A program made the position numbers and the translations under genes. Below, piece after piece: positions 1 to 12,299 of a DNA stretch of 64,000 bases (position 1 is the first letter of the stretch; each line of letters opens with the position of its first letter). The notes beneath the pieces were generated by a model, which searched no databases, was not told where the DNA came from, and saw only the letters and a program-made list of their open reading frames with translations. The DNA is from Cenococcum geophilum 1.58 (Eukaryota > Ascomycota > Dothideomycetes > Gloniales > Gloniaceae), in the NCBI GenBank assembly GCA_001692895.1, contig KV748180.1:4803805-4867804 (forward strand), read 5' to 3'.

Positions 1-317
1 ATTAATTAATTAACTATTTCCTATAGCTATCTAACAGTAACTAGTTGCGAGTTAGTATCTGCTATACTGGTGTCATTACCTAATCTTAAGGTAGTTGCCG
101 CTATCCCTTGCAACGTCAGGGTCCTTAGAGTGGGTGGTCCGTACAGGAACACTAATGGCATGTCCTCGGGCACCGAATTCGGCTAATCTGATTGGTTGGT
201 TCTTATCGATAATATAATAACCCATTTTGACGTTGCAAGGGATAGACGCCGTCGTAGCTGCTGCTTTTAGTGGTATATTATTTAACTTTATTAATACTAT
301 AACCTTAGTAGTAAATG
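1..317 (-). mobile_element. Gypsy element copy B' (internal leader next to its LTR), running off the left window edge
   Basis: This stretch matches the segment at 37,647-37,820, which is the internal leader next to the right LTR of Gypsy B, so this is a second copy of the same family in the same (minus) orientation. Only the leader and one LTR (318-739) lie in the window; the rest continues to the left. It is strongly RIP-like. A 139-bp MITE interrupts it at 104-242; the B copy lacks that insertion and gives the approximate empty site. Confidence 0.75.
104..242. mobile_element. 139-bp MITE with 15-bp perfect terminal inverted repeats and TA duplication
   Basis: The ends are TCCCTTGCAACGTCA (104-118) and its exact reverse complement (228-242), flanked by TA at 102-103 and 243-244. 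The homologous leader of Gypsy B near 37,740 lacks the insert. The body is rich in CA and TG, unlike the RIP-degraded DNA on both sides. It is non-coding. The TA duplication suggests mobilisation by a transposase that targets TA. The first six bases, TCCCTT, are the same as the ends of the piggyBac-type element at 45,531-47,987, which is also flanked by TA; a relation is only suggested. Confidence 0.8.
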
Positions 318-739
318 TATAATAAAGCCTTATAGCAGAAACTACGGTAGACTTATTAATAGGCTGGGTATATAGGTAAATCAGAAGCTATTAACGTAAT
401 AATAACTGGTAGAGTGGTTGCCTAATAGATTAACTCCAATTATATTCTAAGATTTACTATAAGAAGAGAAGAACTATCTGGGTAGGGACTGTGGTCCTTT
501 AAATATATAACTATACTCCTAGGAAATCCTCCTTATATATAAAGTACGTCTTATATATAAGGTATATAAGTTCCTTTTATTCCTCTTATTTAATATATAG
601 CACGTTATATAACCTTAGTTACTATTCTTTATCATATAGTTCTATTAGCTCCATTCTAAACCGTGCCTCAATTAACTAACTAGCTGCTTCCGACTCTTCT
701 CCTAGTAGTCGTAATATTGTACTTAAAGCGTCCGTAACA
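318..739 (-). repeat. LTR of Gypsy copy B' (about 422 bp)
   Basis: It matches the two 419-bp LTRs of Gypsy B (24,477-24,895 and 37,821-38,239) along its whole length and ends in the same GTAACA. The following bases (740 on) are Helitron coding sequence, so this LTR marks the junction of the insertion into the Helitron; the five bases after it are TTTAT. Its partner LTR lies outside the window. Confidence 0.85.
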
Positions 740-744
740 TTTAT

Positions 745-3700
745 AGTAGTAACCCAAGATAGGGCAATATAGAGCTAACTGTAGGTAAAAACCGGTATCT
801 ATAAATTAATACCTATAAAGTTAAAGGACTAACTCTGCGACTTATTTATGGTTATAGCAAAGTATAGCCGGATTAGAAACTGCCTTCTACTAATAATAAA
901 CGGCAGTTCTCCCTCTATAGAGGTAAGCTTAATATAATAGATTAGCCGCAGCTAGCTATAAAAGCTACCGCTAAGTATCTAAGCTTTAATGTAGCGGCGG
1001 CCTAGGCGTATAATAACTATACGGGTGCTATTATAGAGCCCTTCCTTAGGGTAAAGGTTCTGTAAAAAAATTACGGGCGCGCCTACCTTTAGGGAAAGCT
1101 TTAACGGAGGTAGGCTACTAGGGTTAAATGTCTGTAGGAGCTCTACTAGCGGAAATTTTATATAATCCTCTTCTCTATTTTGCTTTATAGAGTCTATAAA
1201 ATAAAAGGTGCTTAAGAAGCCGTAGAGCCGCATAAGGATAGCCTTATTAATCTCAGCTACAGTATTATTATAAATAGTTAGGATAGCGTAATTGCGGAAG
1301 GTATTAGGAGTAGTATATACCTAAGTAAGTAGTTATAGAGAGTATATATAGCCGTAAAAGGGTTTTTAGGACTAGAATAGGGCTATACTAGGCGGGATAC
1401 TAATTCTGCCAGCTAGGGCTGTATTATTAGATAAGCCTTATATTTAAGCTATAAATTACTAATTTATCTCGCCCTAGCGGACACGTATATTTAACTGTAG
1501 GGAAAGTATATAGAAGGTAAGCTAGAGGAACGATCGCTATAGGCAGGCACCTATAATAGCTACGCGGTTTCCCTATGGGATAATAGATAGTATCTAAGTA
1601 AAGTCGCTACCTAAGATAGTAGGGAGTCTGTTAAAGGTAGAGTTGTTAAAATGGACGTCCATAAGCATATGGTACACGGCTTTAAAGTAGTAGTGGTACT
1701 ATATTGGTATTTTATCCTAAATAAGCAGAGAGGTACAGCGTAGAAGCTTAATAAGATTTAACCTTTTAGAGACGTTGTAAGTAGACTCTTTATATATATC
1801 GATAGGTATCTAAAATCGGGAGTAGGTAGTACGGCTGCTAGGTAGTAAAAGGGCCGTAATACTAGAAAAAGCTATATAAAGAACAATTTTACTATACAAG
1901 CGATAGTAGTAGTAGAGGTAGTAATAGAGAAATGTTTTACTAGTACTTATAGGGCTCTAGAGAAAAAAGTAGGCTATTTATAAATCCGCATCTATAGCGG
2001 TAATAATAGTATTAAAGTAGGCTGCCTAATCCGCATTTAGCTGCTGGTGTAGCTTAGTAAACTAGCATTCTTCCTCTATATAGTTATATTGTAGTAGCTC
2101 CGCTATAAGAAGCGGGTTACTTCCCTCTGTAATAACGCCCTACTAGTACTAAAACTAGGGCAGGCTATAGTCCGTAAGTGTTTTTTTATTAATCTATAAG
2201 TATTTAATAAATAAGCTATAGGCCATAATTAAAATAGGTGGTATTGTCCTCAGCAACTATAGGAGGAGTATTAGGTTAGCGGGCTAGAAAGTAAGGTATA
2301 TTATTATAGATAAACTGTTTAAAGCAGTCCTATAAAGTAACTAGCTTTATAATAGGGCCGTAAAGTAAAGTGGTTATAAATAAGGAGCGTAGCTAAGCGC
2401 TAATAGCAAAAGCGGTGGCCTCTATTAAGTAATTAATTTACTTATAGTTATTCTCTAGTAGCTCTAGGGCTACGTAGGCGGCCTAGAAGGTTAGATAGAT
2501 TATACTAGCAATAGTACGGAGGTTCTTAAAGGAGGTAGGGCTGGGAACGGATATTAGTAGTAGCCGTAAGTAGAACCTCTTACCTATAATAGGGCTGTAG
2601 TAATATATACGGCCTATTATAGTGCCTCGCTAGCGAGGACGCCACCCCCGCTACTTTATATAAAAAATATACCGTTTAGGGAAGTCTTAATATAGGTAGT
2701 TACGGCTACTATTATACTCCGCATTATACTTAAAGAAGGCTATTAAGGTAGAGTAGGAGAGCTTAAGGCGCTATTAAATCTTCTCTATAGACTAGTCTAG
2801 CTAAAAGTATATAGGCTATTTACCTAAAAGGTATACCGTAAGCTAGATTATGGGGGGAAACTTAAATAGCCGCTAGATAGCCTTAGAGGGGCTAATATAA
2901 CGGCCCTGTAAATACTAGCTTACTTTATCACCGTCCGTAAGCCGTAAAGTAGTATAGTCGCTCCCCTTATATATATACTTATAGATATACTTAACGGACC
3001 GTACGGAGGCGCAGACCTTAACATTTATATAGGTATAATACTTTGCGGTTAGATATAGGCAGTATAAAATAATCTAGCAGTTATCTATTTTAAATATAGC
3101 TCCCCCTAGTAAGCGGACAGACTATAACTATAGATTATTATAATAGCGGTATTCTGGATAGCCGTCCTTATATATAATAGTAGTAGGGTTAAAAGGCTTA
3201 GGGTACCGCTTTAAGCAGGTTAGTAGAAGGCCCGGCCCTAGCATAACCATATAAGGAGCTCGCGGATTTTAGGAGCCGCAAGGGCCGTAAACTATTATTA
3301 ACTTTATAATTTTAGTAAGACGGCTAATAAAATCGTCCTCTAGCTGCGGAAGCTCCGCGGATATAAAATAGTTAATAATAGTTAGGTTTAATAGCCTATT
3401 ATAGTTATATAGATATAGGAAGAGCAATAGGTATAGATGGAGCAGGCCCTATTTTTAGTACTTAATAGTCTAAATAAAGCCGCGGTATTGGCTAAAGATC
3501 TACTTCTATTTTAGGTTATAAAAAAGGTAGGTAAGCTTTATATAAAAGACGCGTATAACTAGATTGGGCCTATCTATAGCAGTCTAGCTAAGTAGTAGCT
3601 TGCGGGTAATCTTATTTTACTTAGGGTTAGTAGTAAATGTAAGAAATATACTTAGACGGCCGTATTTATAAATAATAGCTATTAAATCCTAATAGTACTG

Positions 3701-4300
3701 GCCGATACAGCGATCTCCGCTAAGGAAATTAGATAGAAGAACTACGCGGCGGCCTAATAATTTAGGGTCTAGATTATAGCGGGTAAGAGCATCCGTAACG
3801 CTATTGTATAGGTTTATATAAAGGGTTGTTTAGTTAGAGCGGATCTAGGTAAGCTTATTCTAATTATATAGCGCCCATATATTTACAATATACTACTAAA
3901 ATAGCTAGTAGTAGGTAAAAGGGACTAACCTAGAGTTAATACGGATGTGTAGGTAGAACTAAAAGTATACTCGCTATGTTAAATAGTCTCGCTAGCGGGC
4001 TTAATTAGAGTTACGTAGCTAGAGACCCTAGTGCTAGCCAGTATTACCGTAAGGGAAGAGTAGTATATAGTAGAAGGGTATATATACGGTATATATTAGG
4101 TTAATACGGTAGTACCGCGGCCGCTTATTAGGCGTATAACGCTTTATAAGCATAATATTGCGGAAGCTAGTATTATTATACTTATCTAGTATAATAACGG
4201 CCACCTCGTTACTTATTAGGAGGTTTTTACAGCGGTAATTAGCACTAGCCTCTAAGATAAGCCGCATCTATAGGTTTAAGATAATCCGCGACAGGGCCGT
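745..4300 (-). pseudogene. Helitron Rep-helicase (HUH replication initiator plus Pif1-like helicase), degraded
   Basis: Reading from right to left, 4,267-4,034 gives a Helitron_like_N segment ending in ...YYILLFPYGNTG, which corresponds to the family's PLxYvLLFPYG. Around 3,420-3,450 is a QKRGLLHLYLLL segment, equivalent to the HUH block (QKRGLPHxHxLL); the second H is now Y. Near 3,240-3,320 lies the VYGPCG segment, and near 2,950-3,010 the KYIYKYIYKG segment. The Pif1-like C-terminus is open at 1,233-979 with PLKLSLKVGAPVIFLQNL and NSTRIVI, the helicase block before motif VI. The last recognisable part, near 745-790, resembles the terminal QLYVALSRVT motif. In-frame TAG/TAA codons are frequent throughout, as expected from RIP at CAG, CAA and TGG. 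Confidence 0.8.
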
Positions 4301-4807
4301 TATAGGCTAAGCCTAAAGCCGTTCCTTAGATAGTATAGCAATAAGGCTCTATAGAATAGTTATATCTAGCTAGGTATTGGGACGGGCCTATAGCTAGATA
4401 TCGGTGGCATAACTAGGGTTATAAAAGTATAGCTAGGCGTACCGCGGAGTAATATTAGTAGGAGGCTCTAGTAGGCCCTATAGATGGTAAAGCTTACTAT
4501 ATATCTAGAAGCAATTTGGGCCGCTATGAGCTATACTATAGTTAGTAATGGTATAGTTTACGGACGTAAAAGCTAATACTATATTATATAAGCGAAGCCG
4601 CTCCCTAAACTACCTAGTAGAACTACTACGGGACTATAAAAGATCGTATAGATATTCTAGCGGAGGCTGGAATAGAGGGAGGTTTATATTACTGCGCTTA
4701 TAGTAGGCTTTAAAGCGTGGATTGCTAGGCTGTGATATACTAATACGTTTATTAATCTAATGTAGAGCCGCGTAAAAGTTGTAGGTAACGTCTATAAAAC
4801 CAATATC

Positions 4808-5003
4808 TAGCTGCTCCGTAATATAGCGGACCGTAGTAATAGGACTATAATTTAGCTGCTCCGTAATACGGTAAACTGTAGTAATAGGCCTAATATCTAA
4901 CCAGCCCGCAATAGGGCAGACCGTAGTAGGTTACGGCTGGATTAATATAGGTAGTTGTAGCTAGATTAATACGGGCGGTTGCGGCTGAATTAATACGGGC
5001 GGT
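4808..5003 (-). repeat. Short tandem repeats in the N-terminal part of the Helitron
   Basis: Units of about 46 bp containing TAGCTGCTCCGTAATA followed by CGTAGTAATAGG occur at about 4,808 and 4,854, with a weaker third copy near 4,896. They are followed by units of about 27 bp containing GATTAATACGGGCGGTT up to about 5,003. On the minus strand they give a Thr/Ile/Asn-rich low-complexity peptide upstream of the Rep domain. Whether they are coding or a 5' leader is unclear. Confidence 0.5.
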
Positions 5004-5412
5004 ATAAGGGGAGAAGCGGCGGCGGAAGTAGTAGCGGCAGTAGTAGCGGTAGTGGTTTGGTTTATAGGCTGCGGAAGGTCCGCTAAAGGTCGTTAAGACC
5101 GCCTTTTTCCCTTCTCCTATATATATAGAGTTAGAAAGGTAATAAGTTAAAAAAGAGGAGTAAAAAATTAACCCTATAAGAGTTACAGGTCCTATACAAA
5201 GCTCTCTATAACGGTTTGTTGCAAGGTTAGTAAAAGAGTAATACTGCTTATAGGTATTGCAAAATATACAATTAGAAGGCATTTATTTAGGCAGTAAGTA
5301 GGGAGTAGTAACTAGGGCGATAATAATATAGAAGATATTTAAGTGGTAAGGGGTAAGAAAAGAGGTCGCTTAGTTGCAAATTTAATGGGGTAGCACGTAT
5401 TAGGTGACCCGA

Positions 5413-6479
5413 GTAAAATTTTAACTAATTATAACTCTTAGCTCGACCTTAACCTAGTATATATTAGATACTTCTACTTCTTAATCTTACTAGAAATCTT
5501 AAATATAGTATTATAATTAGGCTATATTATAGCTAGATTATAATTAAGTAATAGTTATAACTACCTAGACTTACCTTATTATCTTTCTTTAGTAGAACTC
5601 TAAAGTGGAATATAATGTATATAATAGCTTAGTCCTCTATATAATATAGTTAGATTTATAATATAATAAGAATATAATTAATAATATATGGAGATCTACT
5701 AAAGTAGCCTAACATTTTCTATAACCTTTCGCTATTAAAGGTAACTTTATATTAGGTAAAACCTAAGTAGATAGTTATATAGGTGTAAGGTATAGGCGAC
5801 CCTGGGGCGACCTAAAAGCTTGCTTATATAGGTAGGTCGCCAATATTTTATAGGTTATTTATATACAGCCAGATTTATAAACGGTAAGGCTATATACCTA
5901 TTAAATCCGCTACTAACCCTACTTTAGCCTTACGCTATACCGGCGTAGTGCCGTATATACTTTATAGGTAGGTTATAGGTTACTTATATATAGCTAGGTT
6001 TAGGACGGTAAGACTATATACCTATTAAATCCGCCGCTAATTTATACTTTAGCCTTACGCGTTATTTATATAGTATATATATAGAATAGTAAGTTGTTAG
6101 TACAGGTTACTACTAGTGGGTTATTAATAGGTTATAAACCTTAGTTAAATAAACCCTAGTTATAAATAGGCCTATTCTCTAATATATAAATAATTTGCCT
6201 AGCTAGTATAGAGTAATAAACTAGGTTTAGAAAGGGTGCTTTCTAAATTAGGTATTATTACTAGTATACGCTATAGCCTTATCTATAAGTTATTAGCATC
6301 GCTAGGTTATATTAAAGTATAGCTTATATAGGATATTAATAAATTAAAACTTTACCCTGTATATACGCCGCAGTTCTTATAGTAATTATTACTTATTTTT
6401 TAATCCCTTAAAATATACTCTACTTTACTTTAATATAGGTTATATTTTAATAGCGGCGCTTACTTTTTGCCTACGCTTT
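5413..6479. other. Unassigned RIP-degraded stretch with an LTR-like segment
   Basis: No coding sequence was recognised. At 5,750-5,815 a segment beginning TATTAGGTAAAACC matches, in inverted orientation, the right end of the LTR at 44,063 (reverse strand) over about 65 bp and then diverges. It may be the start of a related family's LTR lying in plus orientation. The left end of Gypsy C should fall in this stretch but could not be fixed. Confidence 0.4.
5852..6060. repeat. Imperfect direct repeat, two units about 124 bp apart
   Basis: Two related units occupy about 5,852-5,934 and 5,975-6,060. Both run from GGTTA(T/C)TTATATA through TATACCTATTAAATCCGC to AGCCTTACGC. They lie in the unassigned stretch beside the 3' end of Gypsy C and may belong to an LTR or 3' untranslated region. 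Differences between units are mostly transitions. Confidence 0.6.
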
Positions 6480-8608
6480 AGCTATAAGGCTAGGGTATGC
6501 CACTTATAGTACTTATTTAACAGTTATTAATAATTCTTAAGTTCTATCTTATATCTCTATTTATTATACTTATTTAGCTATCCTAGCCATTTAATAAGGT
6601 ACTATAGTTATCTAGCATAATTTTAATAGGTAATAATTACTTTTACTTTCTAGCTACCTTTTTTAAGCTTTTTTACTACTAGGGGTTAAAACCTAGAGCG
6701 TAACCTATAAGGCTTTAATAGGGAGATATAGAAGACTAGGTAAACCTATACTATAATAAGTAAGAGCTCTAGCTTATATACTTGCTACCCTATACACTCT
6801 AGGATTTAAAACGGTCCTATAAACTTATAGTTAAGCTTTTTATAGGGACTTTTTATGCGGATATTCTTAAAGGAGAGTAGGACTTATTTACTAATAGCGA
6901 AGTACTTAGCCAGGTGGTGACGATTATAGTATTTTACCTAAAGCTTTTAGGTATATATTATTAACGCCGCCACTGCCTTATATATAAGGCGTAGGCGTTA
7001 TAAATACGTCTCTGCAAGTTAGATATTTATTAACTTAAACTCTTCCCTACTTTACCTAACATCTTAAACGCTATCTAGGACTCTATTTAAGATATCTAAC
7101 AGCTAGCTATAAGCGAGCTTAATAGGGGAACGCTTTATTATAGTATAGACCTTAGAGTTATAGGTAAAGGCTACTTCTTTAAGTAGGGAAGCCTTATTAG
7201 ACTATTTCTAGTTTGTAAATATACGTAGGTATACCTTAAGCTCCTAGTTCTAACGCTCTATCTAACTATTTATCTATAGGTAAAATATAGTATTAAGTTT
7301 ACGTTAAACGCGGAGATAGTAATATATAGTGCTTTAGTACTCGCTTATAAATATATTACCCCTATTAGAGACGATATTATCTAGAGGCCCTATTTATATA
7401 AAAACTTTAAATAAGAATTCTGCGAGTTATATAGCATTAATTATCTTACATACTAAATATTAGCATACTAGCTTTATAAAACGGTCTATAAGGATAAGGA
7501 CGGAGTTATACTCTACGCTATTAAGAGTTTTAAACTCTAGAAAATATATAATAAAGTTAAGTAAATAATACCGCTAGGCTTAGGTAGGGACCTAGAGAGG
7601 CTATAGCTTACTATAGGGTTTATAGCGGCGCGATTTAGAGCGTTAGTAGGCATTATAATTATTTAGGTATTTATAGAGGTCCTAAGTAAGGCCGTTTTAA
7701 GCGTATTTTCGCACAATTACCTTAAAAGTACGGTTAAAACTATAGTGGCCGCCTATAGGATCGTTATAATTTCGCTTAAGGATCTCCTATTATAGTAGTA
7801 TATAATTTAGTACCTAGACCTTGTTATTTTACCTTAAAAGTCCTTAATTATTAAGGGTATAGTCTTTATTACCAGTAGGAACTTACTCTTAGGTTAGCTG
7901 GTTATATATAAAGCGTATAAAGGCGTCCCTTTTTTTTTTATACTTTATAAATAAAATTAACTAGTAACTTAAGGGGGTGTTCCATAAACGCCATTTTAGC
8001 TAAAGTAGCTACTACTACCTTTTACCGTAGTATAAGACTCTGCGTAAAGTTAGTGCTAGTAAAGTAATATATAATATATAGGTAACTTACTAGGTTATTA
8101 CGGGGGACTATAACCTAAGCTAAGGGGTCTTCCTTAGGGTTAAGCGCTATTAGGTTAATTAAAGTAGTTTTAAAGAGAATAGTAGGATGCTTTAGTCCGC
8201 CGGCGCTAAGTTCGTAAGGGTTACTTATATACTACACGTATACTACTCGCTAGTGTAGTATAGTAACACTAGGGCCGCCTATAAGGCCTATAACCCGCAA
8301 CTTTTACTATAATATAAGTAGTATTGCATTAAGGAGTGTCCTCTTACTACTATCTTTAAAGCTTTTAGTATAATCTAAGCGCTAAGATAGTATCTTAGCG
8401 GGATTTACTTTACCTAGCTTATATTTAATCTTAAAATTAAACTTAGCTAATTTTTTAGCATACTAGGCCTAGCAAATAGATAAGCTCTTAGTGGTTATAA
8501 AGTACTTAAGATTATTATAATTATAAAGTACGCGTGTTATATACGTAGCGTATTTAAGGTAATAGCGCTATATTTTAAAGTATTGCACTATAGTAAGTAG
8601 TTTTTTTA
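6480..8608 (-). mobile_element. Gypsy C, 3' part: end of RNase H, integrase, chromodomain
   Basis: Broken chromovirus-type Ty3/Gypsy pol on the minus strand. Read from 8,594 leftward, the RNase H end is recognisable (region resembling ...RPGKxNPADALSRRPDY), then the integrase zinc-binding and core region (about 7,950-7,000), then a chromodomain-like block at about 6,640-6,480. RNase H is interrupted at 8,595-8,608 by the LINE insertion and resumes at 24,261. Many breaks, very old and heavily RIP-affected. Its 3' LTR was not securely found. Confidence 0.75.
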
Positions 8609-9475
8609 TACTTCCACGCAATAAGAGAAGCTAAAACTAGCTGCTGGAATAGCTTCCTAGAAAAGCACAAGGAAAAGAGATCTTTACTGCCCTAAGATAT
8701 ACAAAGGATAAAACATTGCGAATAATTCCTAGTCTAAAGTATAGTAAAGATAGGACTACGAGACTAGTAGAAAGCTTTAACGATCAGTATAAAGCTTTTA
8801 TAACTACTCTATTTCCTAAACCCCCCCCTTCTACTAGCCCTATGGAGTGGAAGGACTATACTATAGACAGTAAATAGAAATGGCCAAAATTGGAGAAAAT
8901 AGAAGTTAAATAGGCAATCTTCTTTAGCTCTAATAAAAAGGCCCTAGGGCCAGACAAAATATCCTTTACAATTCTACAAAAGGTCCACCCTATTATTAAA
9001 GATCTTCTATATAGAATCTACTGGATTTTATTTACCCTAGGCTATCAACTAAAAGCCTAGAGAGAAGCTTAAGGAGTTATCCTCCCTAAAGCAAATAAGG
9101 GGGATTAATCCTTACTAAAGTCCTATAGACCTATCTCCTTATTAAACTGCCTAGGAAAAACCCTAAAGAAGATCTTCGCTACTAGATTAGGATATCTAGC
9201 TAGTACTACTAGCTTACTTCAAAATTCGCAACTAGGAGGAAGAAGATAGCGGTCCGCAATAAACGCAGTCCTACTACTTCTAAATAATATCCAATCTAAA
9301 AATAGTAGAAAAAAAGCTAGATAAAGGATAGCTACTACGTTATTCCTAGACGTAAAAGGGGCCTTTAACCATATCTCTAAAAACCAGCTTCTATCTATCT
9401 ATAAGGAACTAAGACTACCTATAGCGTTTACACAATAGGTAGCTACCTTCCTTAGCAATAGAAAGCTATAACTTT
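8609..9475 (+). mobile_element. Tad1-like LINE, 5'-truncated, first part (reverse transcriptase N-terminal half)
   Basis: The reverse transcriptase frame is readable on the plus strand with a few stop codons. It runs from the region before the fingers through a KKALGPDKISF segment (near 8,940), SYRPISLLNCLGK (near 9,120) and the motif A block FLDVKGAFNH (near 9,345). The element begins inside the RT domain, so the ORF1 and endonuclease parts are missing, typical of incomplete reverse transcription. The left target duplication AAGTAG plus a T run (8,595-8,608) matches 24,261-24,273 beyond the A-rich tail. The LINE is cut at 9,471-9,475 (ACTTT) by Gypsy A and resumes at 21,983. Confidence 0.85.
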
Positions 9476-9662
9476 TGTCACGGCACTAACCTGACGTATA
9501 CTATTTCATACTATCTCGTACTATTCCCTACTATTAGCTGGCCCACCACTAGCGACTTAGCGGCTGGCCCTACTATTTATATATAATACCCCCTTTCCAC
9601 CTTCTTCCCCTCTTTATACTATAACGTAGTTATTTAGTCTACTTCATTACAGCACTATAACA
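9476..9662 (+). repeat. 5' LTR of Gypsy A (187 bp)
   Basis: Starts TGTCACGGCAC and ends CACTATAACA, and matches 21,796-21,982 along the full length, with the same length. ACTTT precedes it. Confidence 0.95.
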
Positions 9663-11211
9663 GTTTGTGGTATCTTTAATTTACGCCTTATCGCGATCAC
9701 TAATTCCCTATACCCTAGCCAATTAACCTCCGCCCCAGAGCAATCGCGACCTACGCACGCCTCTACTAAAACCAATACGTCCCCAGCACAGTTTTAGAAC
9801 AATCCTCAGTTTTTACCTAGCGCTTAGATAGGCGACACTAACGACGCCAAAATGGCCGAAACCTAGAACCCCCATAACGTTTTTGTAGACCTATTCACAA
9901 AGACATACCCCAATATCGCGTAGACAATCCGCCGCTCCCCACTATACCCTAAAACCTTTAAGCCCAGCAAAGCTTACCTTACCCTTATTAACTATACCAA
10001 TAAGTTCCTTAACAATATTAAAGTAGGACTATAGTATATATATAACACAAACACCGCCAACAAAAAAGCTAACAAAAACCTTAGTGCCCTTATCGCTTCC
10101 TAAATAGGAACTATTAACTCCTAGGCAGAGACTATTACCATTCTAAAATAATTAACCCCTATAATAACGGTAGTAACCTAGCAGAAAAAACAGAGATCTA
10201 AAGACCCGCCAATATTTAGCGGAAAAGGCACCCCGCTAGAACGATAAGCTAATTTTAAGACCTAGCATATTAAAATCAAGGGAGTCTTCGACCAAAACTG
10301 GGACTACTTTAATACAGTTCAGTCCTAAATCCTTTATATCTCGGACATACTAGAGGACAAGGCCTATAAGTTTATTAAATAGGGCCTAGAGCTTATATAC
10401 AAGAACCTAAATAATATATCTACATAGAAATGGCTTACTAAGAAAAATATACTTAAAGACTTTACTACCTACTACGAGGTCCTTAATATAACCTAGGTTG
10501 TAAAGAATAAGCTTAACTATTTCCCCTAAGGCGAGCGTAATTACTGGTCCTAAAAGGGAGAGCTTAATAAGCTAATAGTCCGCGCTAAGAAGATAGATAA
10601 ATAGAAGGTAAACCTACTCTAAAAGTTTATCTCTCCAAAGATAGAAAAGCTGGTATTTAGACTGGCCCACAAAATTAATAACAGTAACTATATAGGTTGG
10701 AGCAAGTAGATAGATATATTCGCTAAAAACCTCACGAACTATACATACTAAGCCAACCTTAAGAAGAACGCTAACCACTACCTACCTACCTAAGCCCCTG
10801 CCCCTATATTAACCCTAACCCTAGCAGTAACTAGAGAACCTATAGATCTTAATAAAATCTTAGACACAGAGCGTAAGCGCCGCGTTAATAATAGACTATA
10901 CCTTGCCTATAGCCTACCTAGCCACTAAAAGGATACCTATAACCCTACTAAGATAGCAAACCCAGTCCTAATACTACCCTATTAAACAACGCGAACAAAT
11001 AACCGCGGACGCGGCGACTATAGAGTCCATTATAAACGCGGCAACCACAAAGCCTATTATAGCCGCGGCAGATAACCCCCCCCCTTTAACCCTACGGCTT
11101 AGTTACTCCAAACTATGCCCTATATAGGAGCCCAACCTATTAATAACGCCCAGTATTAGCGACTTTGCGCTAGCGAATATAAACACAGCCACATCGTCGG
11201 CGAGGTATTAT

Positions 11212-11445
11212 TGTGGGAGGGTACGACCACTCTCAGATAGGAAAGTCACAGTGCCGTCTATCTGTCGGTCTGTCGGTCGTCAGTCGGTCATCAGTCGTAA
11301 TCAATTAGTAGGAAAGCAGTCAGTAAGAAGAAAGGAAAGAATGTATTCCGGTAGGTCGTTATATAAAGAAGGAGAGAAGCCAAAGGCTCAATATATACAG
11401 GAAAATGCCAAGGCACTAAGTAGTGGCCCATTTTACCCCACCACA
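11212..11445. repeat. Left LTR of the gag-only element (234 bp)
   Basis: Full-length match to 16,603-16,836. Preceded by TTAT. Contains short TCGGTC/GTCAGT repeats in its first 90 bp. Confidence 0.95.
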
Positions 11446-11639
11446 TACCTCCCCCACCAAAAACGTTATCCCCTAACATTCTATACTATAGAAGAATAGC
11501 CAAATAAAGGAATAGCAAAAGCAGAATAGAAAAAGGAAAGCATATCCCTAAAAGAACACAGGTAACCTCATCCTTAGCCCTCCTATAAAACTATCCTATA
11601 GTGTCCTTCCGTTACCTATAGCTAAGATCCAACCTAGTA

Positions 11640-12260
11640 ACTAGGACAGCAGTAAACTAGAAACAATAACGGTAGCAGTAACAGTAGCAACAGTAGTAAT
11701 AGCAACGGTAATAGAAATAGTAATAAAAGCAGATAGTTAGCGCGGTAAGATAAAGCAAAACAGTCAGCGGTAGAACAGTTAGTAATAGAACAATCGGTAA
11801 AAGAGCTCGGTCCGTATAATAGGCAGTAGAACATCTAGCAGCAGAACTTTTAATAGCAGAACACTTAGTAGTAGGACGGTCAGTAGCAGCCGGTCAGCGG
11901 CAGTCGGTTAGAACAGTAGTAGTAAAACAGTTAAATCGGTAGAATAGAACGGTGGAATAGCAGCAATAGAATAGCTAGTCAGAACAGCAGTAATAGTAGC
12001 AGTAGCAGTAGCAGTAGAACAGTTGGTTAGCGGCAGTCGGTTAGAGTAGCGGTTGGTAGAAACTAGAACGGAACAGGTCGGTCAAAACAATTAGGCGTTA
12101 TAGCAGATCCGGCAGATCTAGCAGTAAAATAGATCCAGCAACGGTACAGATCTAGAATAGTAGAGATAGAGCAATTAGTTGAGACAGGAGGGATAGAACA
12201 GTCGGACGGAATAGCAGCAGCAGCGGCGGCGGTAGTAGGGCAGTCAATCAGGACGGCAGA
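11640..12260. repeat. Degenerate CAG/TAG-type low-complexity tract in the gag-only element
   Basis: About 600 bp of loosely repeated CAGTAG, AGAACAG and GCGGTCGGT words, including a purer (GTAGCA)n run near 11,995-12,015. The minus strand reads as Leu-rich low complexity, so open frames here are compositional and not taken as genes. Confidence 0.65.
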
Positions 12261-12299
12261 GGCTATAACCCAACTCAATTGTTCGGCTGGTTGTTTAAT

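Larger units (their letters stand above)
740..5412 (-). mobile_element. Autonomous-type Helitron, RIP-degraded, truncated on the left by Gypsy B'
   Basis: This is a rolling-circle DNA transposon on the minus strand. It is recognised by its Rep and Pif1-like helicase parts (next entry). The right limit is uncertain: near 5,400 the minus strand contains a TC followed by a relatively undamaged stretch that could be the 5' terminus, but no A/T insertion junction could be confirmed. The 3' end with its CTRR and hairpin is not visible, because Gypsy B' entered the last part of the helicase frame at 739/740. About 4.7 kb remain, in keeping with fungal Helitrons of 5-6 kb. Confidence 0.8.

Noticed and set aside
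11251-11479. Open frames on both strands within the left LTR of the gag-only element, and the similar frame at 16,585-16,908
   Set aside because: They coincide with LTR repeats, occur in both LTR copies, and contain no protein family signature; they are LTR sequence that happens to lack stops.
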